From: Saccharicrinis sp963677345
Lineage (GTDB): Bacteria; Bacteroidota; Bacteroidia; Bacteroidales; Marinilabiliaceae
Direction of reading: 5' to 3'
DNA length: 64,000 bases
Assembly: GCA_963677345.2 (NCBI GenBank)
Contig: CAXXLC010000012.1
Coordinates: 124,001-188,000, forward strand
In this document: piece by piece, positions 1 to 8,751 of the stretch
Numbering within the stretch: the stretch's first letter is position 1
How the letters are laid out: the number at the start of each line of letters is the position of its first letter
The notes under the pieces: model-generated
The model's input: the letters and a program-made list of their open reading frames with translations, nothing else
Told to the model about the DNA's origin: nothing
Databases searched by the model: none
Made by a program: the position numbers and the translations under genes

Positions 1-33
1 AGGTTTATAAATAGTTTTAGTAAGAATATCTAG

Positions 34-87
34 AAAACGAGTATTTATATTTTGGATAATTCTAGAATATAGATTCTCGTTTTTTTA
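34..87 (+). terminator. Terminator-like hairpin at the left edge
   Basis: AAAACGAG (34-41) is complementary to CTCGTTTT (76-83), and the 3' arm runs into seven T's. The loop is long (about 34 nt) and AT-rich. It could end a gene lying left of the window. The long loop makes this a moderate call. Confidence 0.4.
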
Positions 88-278
88 ATTAGTATGATAT
101 CTAGTATAGCAAATTATTTCGATTTAATGAGGCATCTTTATGGCAGGTAAAATTAATAGGTAATTAATTAGATCTATAGTCTTTAATGTATTCAACAGTT
201 ATTTGGTGTTTTTGTTATTGTGTGACCCTTCAAAGTAATTTATGTCTTTTCTTACTATTGTGATAATGGTTATTAGTA

Positions 279-531
279 ACACATATGTGTAATTTATTTT
301 GAACATATGTGTCATAGTAATTTTTTACTTATTTATAGTGGATTAATAGGTGTAAATAAAAGTTATAAAAATTTAAAATATTAAGACATTTGAGTGTGGA
401 CGGTTTATTTAGTCTGTAATTCTGAGTTCTTTTTTGTGGTTGTTAGTGTAAGTTTGTGTAGTCTTTTTTCTTTTAAAATGTAAGTAAAATAACTAAATGA
501 ACAACAGTTTTAATTATTTAAACATATGTTT
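279..531. promoter_or_regulatory. Three ACATATGT palindromes upstream of susC (candidate operators)
   Basis: ACACATATGTGT lies at 279-290, a second ACATATGT core at 303-310 and AAACATATGTTT at 520-531. The first two cores are exactly 22 bp apart, about two helical turns, on the same DNA face. The third overlaps a TTTG that could be the -33 element of the susC promoter. The symmetry is seen directly; binding by a dimeric regulator is inference. The rest of 88-633 is AT-rich with no coding potential that I can see. Confidence 0.45.
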
Positions 532-562
532 GAATGTTATAAAATGTTTATAAGGATATTTG
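529..562 (+). promoter_or_regulatory. Candidate susC promoter
   Basis: TTTG (529-532) and GATATTTG (555-562) resemble the Bacteroidota -33/-7 consensus TTTG...TAnnTTTG, with one mismatch and a spacer of 22 nt, slightly longer than usual. This would leave a leader of about 65 nt before the ATG at 634. Confidence 0.35.
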
Positions 563-633
563 TCTAAAGCAAAAATTAACCTATAGTTAAAACTGAGGTG
601 ATTATAAACTTAATCATTTAATCATTAAAATTT

Positions 634-3600
634 ATGAAAGTACGAGCAAATGTCTTAAAGACGCATCGGCAATTTTTCTTTCTAAAGATGCAAGTGCTGC
701 TGCTTTTTATTTGTGTAAGCTCTTATGCTGGAGCGCAAAAAAAAGTAAGTGGTATTGTAAAAGATGAATTGGGTTCACCGATGCCTAGTGTTTCCATTGC
801 AGTTAAGAGTACCTCTATAGGTACAATTACTGATGGGGATGGAAAGTTTTTTATTAATGCGCAAGAAGGAGATGTTATTGTAGCTTCTTTTGTTGGATTT
901 AAGAATAAAGAATTTACTGTTACTTCCGGGCAAATGTATTTTGAAATCTCTTTGGAGCCTGATAATATTGGTTTAGATGAGGTAGTTGCTATTGGATATC
1001 AAAATGTATCTCGCAAAAAAGTTACCGCAGCTATGACAACCATAAAATCAGAGGAAATTGAGAATGTGCCTTATCCATCCATAGATCAGATTTTGAGTGG
1101 AAAAGTTGCCGGACTAACATCTATTAGTACTTCTGGAGAACCGGGTGCAAATACTATTGTAAATATTCGTGGTTCAAACAGTGTTTCATTAGGAGGTGTG
1201 AGTTATCCGTTATATGTTATTGATGGAATGATTTTTGATGTGAATGATATGCCAAGTGCTTATGGTAACAATCCGTTGAGTGCAATAAATCCAAATGATA
1301 TAGAATCGATAGATATTTTAAAGGATGCATCTGCTGCTGCAATTTATGGCTCCAGGGGAGCTAATGGTGTTATTCTTGTAAATACTAAAAAGGGTAAGGC
1401 CGGAGAAGAACCAAATATACGTATTAATGTTTATGCTGGAATGGGTTCAAAACCGAACTTAAGAAATATTATAACAGGATCAAAAGAAAGGCAACTAAAG
1501 CTTGATCTTATTAATAGTAGCTATGGTTCATTAAATGTTGATAATGTTAGTATGTTTTTAACAGATAGTTTAAATACATCTTTTAATAATAATACTGATT
1601 GGCAGGATATTTTTATTCAAAATAGCACTTTATATAATGTTGATGCTAGTATTAGCGGCAGTTTCGGTAAAAATAATCGTTATAGGGTCTCTATGGGATA
1701 TTATGATGAAGAAGGTGTGCTTATAGGTTATGATTTAAAACGTTTTACCCCAAAGATTAACTTGTCTTTGAATCCAAAAGACAAATTAAATTTTACAATT
1801 GATATGTCACCATCTATTGTAAAAATCAAACATGGTTTTGGAACAGGTGAGAATTTTCCTTTTTCAACCTGGGGATTTCCTTCCTCGTTTTGGAATGTGT
1901 CAGATGAACAAATAAAAGCTTATCGAGGAGAAGCAGGAAATATGGATGAAGATAAGATTGTTACCTTGATTTCTAATTTTAAATTAAACTATACCGTTAA
2001 TGAAAATTTGATGTTTACGAGTTCGTATTCTTCAACTTTTCGTAATAATAGACGAGACTATTTGTATAGTGGTTTAGTGAATCCATATAGTGATGCCGAT
2101 ATTGCAAAAAACTGGGATTTTGAAACTTCTATTTGGGAAATAGAAAATTACTTAACCTATAGTAAAGATATTAAGGAGCATGCTTTTTCTCTTGTTGTGG
2201 GTCAACAAGCTTCAAAGCAAAGTAATAAAAGTACTACTGCATATGGTGAGAATGTACTTACTAATACAATAACAGGGTTATCGCCGGGTATTGGTTTGTA
2301 TGCATACACATATGTTGAAAATAAAACTCGAGTTGGCTTATTTGGTCGTTTTAATTATGATTATCAAGAGAGGTATTTGTTTTCTGCAAGTTACCGAAGA
2401 GATGCTTCTTCTCGTTATAATAGGGCGAAACGATGGGCTGATTTTTATTCTGCTTCTTTAGGCTGGAGGGTTTCAGAAGAACCTTTCTTTACATCGATTA
2501 AAGGTAAAGTCAATAATCTTAAATTAAGAGCAAGTTATGGAGTAACAGGTAATGATCCTGCAAGTTATTATGCCAAGTATAATTTATATACTACAAATGC
2601 AACTTATTATGGTTCCAGGATTGATGAAGACTATATAGCAACTTCAAGTTCATATAATGGAACAACTGCGATATCGCAGAATTATGATAGTTATGCTGCA
2701 GATAAAAACGTAACATGGGAAAAGTATCCGCAGTTAAATTTAGGATTTGATTTAGGACTTTTCGATAATCGTATTGATATTGTTGGAGATTGGTATGTTC
2801 GTGATGCAAATGATGTTTACTATAGCGATTTAGTGGCTCCAGTAACTTCAGGTTATTCCTATTATAGTGGAAATGCAATAAGTTTAAGAAACACTGGTTT
2901 TGAGTTTACTATAAATACCATAAACCTAGGGCACAGTTCTAAATTTAAGTGGAATACTTCTATTGTAATGGGATTTAACGATAACTATATTACTAAGTTG
3001 CCAAATGGAGGTAAAGATATTGTAGTTGGTAGCCCTTGGGTGAGATATACTCTGACTAAAGGAAAATCTTTATTTGCATATAAAGTATGGGAAACAGATG
3101 GGGTGTATGCTAATAATGAATCTGTACCAACTGATCCGCTAACGGGTGATAAAATGACTTTTTTTGGCAATGTTATTAAGGCAGGTGATCCTGTTTATGT
3201 TGATCAGAATGGTGACTACAATATCAATTATGATGATTATGTTGAAAAGGGAGATCCCAATGCTGAAATAACAGGTGGGATAACAAATACTTTTATTTAT
3301 AAAAACTGGTCTTTATCCGTATTATGTAATTTTATTTTGGGTAGAGAAATTTGGAATGGTTATTCTTCTGATTTGTTTAATGGTTCAAAAACCTATTCAA
3401 GTTGGGGCTCATATTCAGCTGTTGGTTTGGCAGATGATTTTAACTACTACACAGGAAACGGAGATAGTGATGCTGAATATGGAGCCGTGATAAGTACTTC
3501 AGGTGTTGATAGGTTTCATATTGCTAATTCTAAATTTATTGAAGACGGGAGTTTTTTTCGTGTAAAAAATATCATGTTAGGATATAGAGTTCCTGAATCG

Positions 3601-3777
3601 TTTGCTAAGAAAATAGGAATTGGAGATTTACGGTTTTATGGTATGGTAGACAATGTTTTGTTAATTACAGATTGTACCCTCCCTGATCCGGAAGCCGTAG
3701 GTGCAAATGGGTATAGCTCAGGAAATAATTATCCATTGGCTATGAAGTTTACTTTTGGACTAACTGCGAATTTTTAA
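634..3777 (+). CDS. SusC/RagA-like TonB-dependent outer-membrane receptor
   Basis: This 1047-residue protein has the standard SusC order. A signal peptide ends near the AGAQ at residues 33-36. A carboxypeptidase-D-like beta-sandwich follows at about 38-113 (start of the VSGIVKDELG motif). Then come the TonB-dependent plug (about 115-240, with the typical IDILKDASAAAIYGSRGANG block) and a 22-strand barrel ending in an aromatic residue (...GLTANF). In the family it forms the outer-membrane pore through which SusD-delivered glycans or peptides enter by TonB energy. The SusD partner starts 9 bp downstream, so the two are surely co-transcribed. The long N-terminus before the hydrophobic stretch is normal for SusC. 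Substrate cannot be read from the receptor; neighbouring enzymes point to arabinose-rich plant material. Confidence 0.97.
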   Translation: MKVRANVLKTHRQFFFLKMQVLLLFICVSSYAGAQKKVSGIVKDELGSPMPSVSIAVKSTSIGTITDGDGKFFINAQEGDVIVASFVGFKNKEFTVTSGQMYFEISLEPDNIGLDEVVAIGYQNVSRKKVTAAMTTIKSEEIENVPYPSIDQILSGKVAGLTSISTSGEPGANTIVNIRGSNSVSLGGVSYPLYVIDGMIFDVNDMPSAYGNNPLSAINPNDIESIDILKDASAAAIYGSRGANGVILVNTKKGKAGEEPNIRINVYAGMGSKPNLRNIITGSKERQLKLDLINSSYGSLNVDNVSMFLTDSLNTSFNNNTDWQDIFIQNSTLYNVDASISGSFGKNNRYRVSMGYYDEEGVLIGYDLKRFTPKINLSLNPKDKLNFTIDMSPSIVKIKHGFGTGENFPFSTWGFPSSFWNVSDEQIKAYRGEAGNMDEDKIVTLISNFKLNYTVNENLMFTSSYSSTFRNNRRDYLYSGLVNPYSDADIAKNWDFETSIWEIENYLTYSKDIKEHAFSLVVGQQASKQSNKSTTAYGENVLTNTITGLSPGIGLYAYTYVENKTRVGLFGRFNYDYQERYLFSASYRRDASSRYNRAKRWADFYSASLGWRVSEEPFFTSIKGKVNNLKLRASYGVTGNDPASYYAKYNLYTTNATYYGSRIDEDYIATSSSYNGTTAISQNYDSYAADKNVTWEKYPQLNLGFDLGLFDNRIDIVGDWYVRDANDVYYSDLVAPVTSGYSYYSGNAISLRNTGFEFTINTINLGHSSKFKWNTSIVMGFNDNYITKLPNGGKDIVVGSPWVRYTLTKGKSLFAYKVWETDGVYANNESVPTDPLTGDKMTFFGNVIKAGDPVYVDQNGDYNINYDDYVEKGDPNAEITGGITNTFIYKNWSLSVLCNFILGREIWNGYSSDLFNGSKTYSSWGSYSAVGLADDFNYYTGNGDSDAEYGAVISTSGVDRFHIANSKFIEDGSFFRVKNIMLGYRVPESFAKKIGIGDLRFYGMVDNVLLITDCTLPDPEAVGANGYSSGNNYPLAMKFTFGLTANF

Positions 3778-3786
3778 AATATTATT

Positions 3787-5304
3787 ATGATGATTGATAT
3801 AAAATTCATTAACAGACAATATACGCTATGGGTAAGCAGTATTTGTATCATATCACTGTTTTTTTGCTCATGTTCTGATTTTCTTTCGGAGGATCCGGAA
3901 AGTGATGTGTCAGATGAAACATATTGGAATACAGAGGATGATGGAAATTCAGCCATTGTTGGGTGTTATGCCCAATTACGAAAAGCGTTGAATAATGGAA
4001 TTGCATATTATGCGTATGGGGATTTATGTACAGATATTTTTACGTCGGAAAGAGATATAACACCGGTTCATTATAATAATGTACAGGATGGAGATTGGGG
4101 AATAAGTGTTTCTTCGAGCGAGACATCAGCTATTATGTATCGACTAAGAACGTTTGAAAAGTTTTATAGTGCCATAAGACAGGCTAATTTGTGTCTTGCT
4201 AAGATTCCAAATATTCCAAAAGATCAGTATAGTGACTATGATTTTACTTATAAACAGTTTATGGGTGAAGCTTATTTTGTAAGAGCTTTTTCATATTTCT
4301 ATATGGCTCATGTTTGGGGTGATGTGCCAATTGTTGATGATAATGTAGTTGATGAGGTTGATTTAACAAATTATTCACGTGATAATGAAGATAAAGTTTT
4401 GGCAAAAGCTATTGAGGATTGTAAAACTGCAATTTCTTTATTGAGTTGGAATTATACTGATGAGGATGATAAGGTGGTGCGTGCTAACAAAGGCGCTGCA
4501 TGGTCGTTGTTAGCTCATATTTATGCATGGCAAGGTAATTATGAGGCATGCGAAAGTGCAGCAAAAAAAGTAACAGAACAAGGTTATTATACTTATTTAG
4601 ATAGAAATAACTATTTGGAGATATTCGAAGGACAATCTGATGAATCTATATTTGAGATTGCTCAGAATGATGAATCTGAGGGTAGTGATGTTTCTTCGAG
4701 CATAAGCGGTATGTTACTTAGAGATGATTATTACAGCTTAATTGAGGATAATACAAATTGGCCTTTTGATACATTAACCCTGCGTCAAACTCTTTTTTAT
4801 GACAAGAGTGATTTACGCAGAATTAATGGTTTTTGGGAGTTTTCTGATGATTATCCTGTGTTACTAAAATATTCTAACATAAATGTTAAAAGTAGCACCT
4901 ATGCTTTAAGTTATAACAATATATTGGTTTATCGTTTGTCGGGTATTGCATTGTTACAGGCTGAAGCTCAGGCAGCACAAGGTAAATATGTCGAAGCACG
5001 TACTATATTGAATAAAATACGTTCGCTTGCTGATTTAGAAGAGTCAACAGCACCAAATGACGAATTGTTTGAGGCTATAATTGAGGAAAGAGGAAGAGAG
5101 TTGTTTATGGAGGGACATCGTTTTTATGATTTGGTTCGATTAGCCAGAGAAAAAGGAGTGTATAAATTTGGTTCTAGCAATTCTGACAAAATTACAGAAA
5201 AAGAATTTAAAGAGGGTAAAAGTTATTGGCCTATTCAACCAACGTTATTAGAAGAAAATCCTTTGTTGACTCAAACCGAGTATTGGAAATCAGAAATGGA
5301 ATAA
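3787..5304 (+). CDS. SusD/RagB-like surface glycan-binding lipoprotein
   Basis: This is a 505-residue lipoprotein whose signal ends in a Cys-rich lipobox (SLFFCSCSD). It has the SusD hallmarks: an N-terminal FLSEDPESDVSDETYW segment, TPR-like helices (GEAYFVRAFSYFYMAHVWGDVP), and the C-terminal RGRELFMEGHRFYDLVRL block followed by YWPIQPTLLEENP. In the family it sits as a hinged lid over SusC and captures the ligand. It lies 9 bp after the receptor and forms the core of the utilisation locus. A second Met three bases downstream is an equally possible start. Confidence 0.96.
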   Translation: MMIDIKFINRQYTLWVSSICIISLFFCSCSDFLSEDPESDVSDETYWNTEDDGNSAIVGCYAQLRKALNNGIAYYAYGDLCTDIFTSERDITPVHYNNVQDGDWGISVSSSETSAIMYRLRTFEKFYSAIRQANLCLAKIPNIPKDQYSDYDFTYKQFMGEAYFVRAFSYFYMAHVWGDVPIVDDNVVDEVDLTNYSRDNEDKVLAKAIEDCKTAISLLSWNYTDEDDKVVRANKGAAWSLLAHIYAWQGNYEACESAAKKVTEQGYYTYLDRNNYLEIFEGQSDESIFEIAQNDESEGSDVSSSISGMLLRDDYYSLIEDNTNWPFDTLTLRQTLFYDKSDLRRINGFWEFSDDYPVLLKYSNINVKSSTYALSYNNILVYRLSGIALLQAEAQAAQGKYVEARTILNKIRSLADLEESTAPNDELFEAIIEERGRELFMEGHRFYDLVRLAREKGVYKFGSSNSDKITEKEFKEGKSYWPIQPTLLEENPLLTQTEYWKSEME

Positions 5305-5329
5305 TAACTGAATATTAAGTAATAACGCA

Positions 5330-5984
5330 ATGAAAAAAATAATAAATAATATCATTCTGTTAATAATTATTGCTTTATGTGCTTTTGCTTGTACAGAAGA
5401 TTATTTAACAGATGGCGGTATCGCCAAAGCAGAAACAGAACTTACCGTTTATGATTATTTAAAGGCGAATAGATATGATATGTTCGATACTTTGGTTCAG
5501 ATAATTGATTCTCTTGAGTTAGAAGAAACAATTAATTCTGCTGGAACTTTTTTTGCTCCAACAGATTATAGCATTCAACTATATCTGGAGAGTATGACAG
5601 ATACCCTTGTAAAGTATACCGAAGTGAGTGATATACTAACTTATACCTTGAAGCATTTATTTAATGATTTGGAGCAAAGTGCTATGCTACAATATGTTAT
5701 TGATGATGCTGTGTGTTCGTTAAAAAATGCTACCCTTAAGTGGAGATAGTTATACCACTTTGGCAAATACCGATATAACAATTAAAAAAATATTAGCCAC
5801 TGAAGATCAGTATTATGTGTATTCTGACTGAACCAGTGTATTTTCTTTATTATTGTTTAGAGAATAACAAGAGGAAGAATTGTGTCAGACACAAGGAATA
5901 TTGACTCTAGAATTGGGACGGGAGCTGTTTCTTAATGTGATGAACAACGACCATGTTTTTAATCTTTTTTCAAAAGAGCTCTGA
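5330..5984 (+). pseudogene. Fasciclin-like SusE/F-position lipoprotein, frameshifted
   Basis: An intact 139-residue stretch begins with a lipoprotein signal (LCAFACTED) and a fasciclin-type segment (SAGTFFAPTDYSI, then YTLKHLFND). The frame breaks at an A6 run (5722-5727). Dropping one A restores LPLSGDSYTTLANTDITIKK up to a stop at about 5831. Further on, another frame reads CQTQGI then NVMNNDHVFNLFSKEL, which is a typical fasciclin C-terminus, ending at 5984. The original gene therefore spanned this whole interval but now carries several indels. It sits directly after susD, where surface glycan-binding lipoproteins are normally encoded. Whether this is real decay or poor local sequence cannot be told here. 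Confidence 0.7.
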
Positions 5985-6012
5985 TGACTAATAAATTTAA
6001 ACACAATTGATT

Positions 6013-7017
6013 ATGAAGAAGATAATGTTTTTGATACTTGCTTTTAGTTTTGGAGGTTGTTTGGGCTTGTGAAAAGACCCGAAGTAGGTTATTTGAGCGA
6101 TAATATATTTTACAGAGACTAATCCTTATGATGTACAACAGGGAATTACTAATTTCTCCTCTACAATAGTGGCTAACGGTTCTACTAAGCCATTTAACTG
6201 TTGAATTGCTTAAAGTTCGGGGATGCCGATGGAAATGATGTAACTGAAGAGTTTACTACTCCTCAAAAGTATAGTTACATTTAAAAATACGGTTACTTAT
6301 AAAGATTCAACATTAGAATTATTACAAAATGGTTTTACAAGATAGTCCTGGTAACTCCCTTTGCTTGTAAATTCTGTAGGAGGTCGATTAGAGTTTTCTG
6401 CAGCAACAGCATATCTATCAATTGGAACATATAATATTGATGTTAATGTGAGTAATGCTAAAGGAGATTATGATATTAATGATGCTTGCCAGATTAATTT
6501 AGAACCAGTTGAAGAGGAAGATACTTATGCTATGAACTATAAGAGGCTCACTGCTTATGATGATGATGATGAAGCGGTCGTATATTCAACTTCTGATAGT
6601 TATATTACTGTAGATGTGACATATAAATCGGGGGTTACCAATGGAGCTTATTGTATTTATATGTTTAAGGATAAAAATGGTGATTTTTTTAATCCTAAAG
6701 AGGGCGAGGTTACACGGAGGTCAAAATGTCCTTTTTTTGATGATTGGGCTCCCTGGTATGATATTCAATTGACAGATACTGCTTTTGTGCACCAAATGCC
6801 GGCTTATGCAGGAATTGATTTTCCTTATTTTAATGATCTTGTTGTTGATGGTCGATCATGGAGTGATGTGTCTGCTAGATATGACTGGATGATTCCTGAA
6901 GAGTTTGTTAAGGATTTTGATTACGACTTAAAGGGTTTGATATCTTTTGAATATTTTGCTGTTGGAACATTTTATATTACTACGCAAATTCATCAACATG
7001 AAAGAGTGAGTAATTAA
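6013..7017 (+). pseudogene. DUF5007-like surface lipoprotein, N-terminal half broken by indels
   Basis: An ATG at 6013 opens a lipoprotein signal (MKKIMFLILAFSFGGC) that hits a stop after 19 codons. Scattered over three frames to 6360 are the pieces ETNPYDVQQGITNFSS, ANGSTKPF and VTFKNTVTYKDSTLEL. From 6361 a clean reading frame runs for 218 residues (VNSVGGRLEFSAATAYLSIG... to the stop at 7017). Together these match the layout of the DUF5007/SusE-like proteins that I recall from Bacteroidota utilisation loci; the family name is from memory. At least four indels or substitutions separate the pieces, so the gene as written is not translatable. Confidence 0.65.
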
Positions 7018-7043
7018 GTTAATTAATTTCAATAATTCGTAAA

Positions 7044-8714
7044 ATGAAATATTTTATATATAGTTTTTTGATAATAGGGTGTCTTCTATTGTTTGCATCC
7101 TGTAACGAAGATCTGAAAGAATCAGAAACAACCACCAGTCTTACTGTAAATACGGATCTTGCTTTTGATGTTTTCGGTTATCAGCAGGTTAATCTGTATT
7201 CGGTATATGGTGATTATACTTATAATCTGAAAGTAAATTCAGAAGAAACAACCTCAGTGAGTTTAGTTGTTGATGAGTCAGTTTTGGATGAATATAATGA
7301 TCTGTACGATACCGAATATGAAATATTGCCGGCTGATTATTATTCATTTACAAGTTCTGTGGTGTTAAGTGGTTCATCATTAGAGGTTCCTGTGACTTTT
7401 GATGTAAAAAAAATGTTAAGTGAGCTTACCAATGCACAGGCTTCTAATTATATGTTGCCATTAGTTGTTGATTCAGAGGTGGATACATTGGTGGTAAATG
7501 AAACAATGTGTCAGGCCTTGATCCATGTAAACCTTTCTGAAGCTACATTATTTTTAGAGGAGCCTGAATTATTAGAATTGGCAGATACGATGGGGGTTTC
7601 AACAATTTCTCTGTCAGCATATTATAACTTTAAAGATGTAGATGTTGACAAAGTTAGTATTGCTGTAAATGAGAGTGCCGTTGAAGATTATAATTCAGAT
7701 AATAGCACGGATTATTTATTGTTGCCTTCTGATAGCTATACATATACAGGTGTTACTCCGGATATAGAAAATTCTAAATTCACTTTTGATTTTGAGTTTG
7801 ATACGAAGCTGTTAAGTGTAAATACTTATTTATTGCCTTTAACAGTAACGTCATCTCTGTACAAAACAGATCCAGAAACTACTTTGTTTTGCAAAATAAA
7901 AATTACTGATTCGGGATTGGTATTTATTGGTGAATACGATTTGGCAGTATATCAAACACCTGATAATACTTATGCATTTAATGAAGTAAGTTTTGATTTT
8001 GCTGCAGCTGCCGAATTATATGGGGTAACAGAAGAAAAACTTGAGGAGGGTTTAGCTTTTTATGCAGTTAATTCGAATGAAACTCTAACAGAAAGTTATA
8101 CCGCTAATGTGGGTTATTGGCTAAATGCAAGTGGTGATGCTTGTAACTGGGGAGCTACTGATTGTGCTCTTTTTGTTGAGTATGCAGGGGATGGTATTTT
8201 TCATGTAGGTCAGTTTCCTGATTATTGTAAAGCATGGGATGTCTTTGATGTATCTTTAGCAATGGTGTATAATGGAGATATGGTTAGATATAATATTATT
8301 TTAAATGTAATACCTGAATATGAACAAACGTTTGATATATCTCTTAATGAGGATGTGGATGGAAATTATACTACGTCACAGGTTGAATATGATTTTGCAG
8401 CAGTTGCTTCAGCTTTAGGTACAACAGAATCAGAACTGAGCAATAACCTTGTTTTTTACGGAGTTAATTCAAATGGAGATTTGGTTACTACCGGATATAC
8501 CGCTAATATGGGATTTTGGTATGATAAAAATGGCAATGTTTGTTCATGGGGTGACTCTGACTGTGGCCTGTTTATTGAATACGGAGGTGATGGTATTTTT
8601 AATGTAGGGCAGTTTCCTGATGCTATGGCTTCGGGCGAAAGTTACACCGTTTCAATGGCTGTTTTTTGTGATAATAAACTGGTCAAGTTAAATATTACTT
8701 TAAATATAAAATAA
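7044..8714 (+). CDS. DUF1735 / DUF4859 surface lipoprotein (glycan-binding type)
   Basis: This is a 556-residue lipoprotein with signal and lipobox LFASC (Cys20). Two DUF1735-like beta-sandwich repeats (about 25-150 and 160-285) each carry a YEILPADYYSF/YLLLPSDSYTY motif. Two DUF4859-like repeats (about 295-420 and 425-556) follow, each with the pattern GYW/GFW...CNWG/CSWG..DC..F.EY.GDGIF.VGQFP. DUF1735-type lipoproteins usually occupy the SusE/SusF position and bind glycan at the surface. The next gene ends in the same DUF4859 module, which suggests a shared anchoring or ligand role. No catalytic motif is seen. It lies in the same operon, 26 bp after the broken DUF5007 gene. Confidence 0.8.
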   Translation: MKYFIYSFLIIGCLLLFASCNEDLKESETTTSLTVNTDLAFDVFGYQQVNLYSVYGDYTYNLKVNSEETTSVSLVVDESVLDEYNDLYDTEYEILPADYYSFTSSVVLSGSSLEVPVTFDVKKMLSELTNAQASNYMLPLVVDSEVDTLVVNETMCQALIHVNLSEATLFLEEPELLELADTMGVSTISLSAYYNFKDVDVDKVSIAVNESAVEDYNSDNSTDYLLLPSDSYTYTGVTPDIENSKFTFDFEFDTKLLSVNTYLLPLTVTSSLYKTDPETTLFCKIKITDSGLVFIGEYDLAVYQTPDNTYAFNEVSFDFAAAAELYGVTEEKLEEGLAFYAVNSNETLTESYTANVGYWLNASGDACNWGATDCALFVEYAGDGIFHVGQFPDYCKAWDVFDVSLAMVYNGDMVRYNIILNVIPEYEQTFDISLNEDVDGNYTTSQVEYDFAAVASALGTTESELSNNLVFYGVNSNGDLVTTGYTANMGFWYDKNGNVCSWGDSDCGLFIEYGGDGIFNVGQFPDAMASGESYTVSMAVFCDNKLVKLNITLNIK

Positions 8715-8751
8715 TATTAATCTGTACTTCAAGAATGCAAATTTATTGATT

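Noticed and set aside
2591..2878. Antisense frames inside susC and other large genes
   Set aside because: They are shadows of well-supported genes, with no start signals or recognisable domains.
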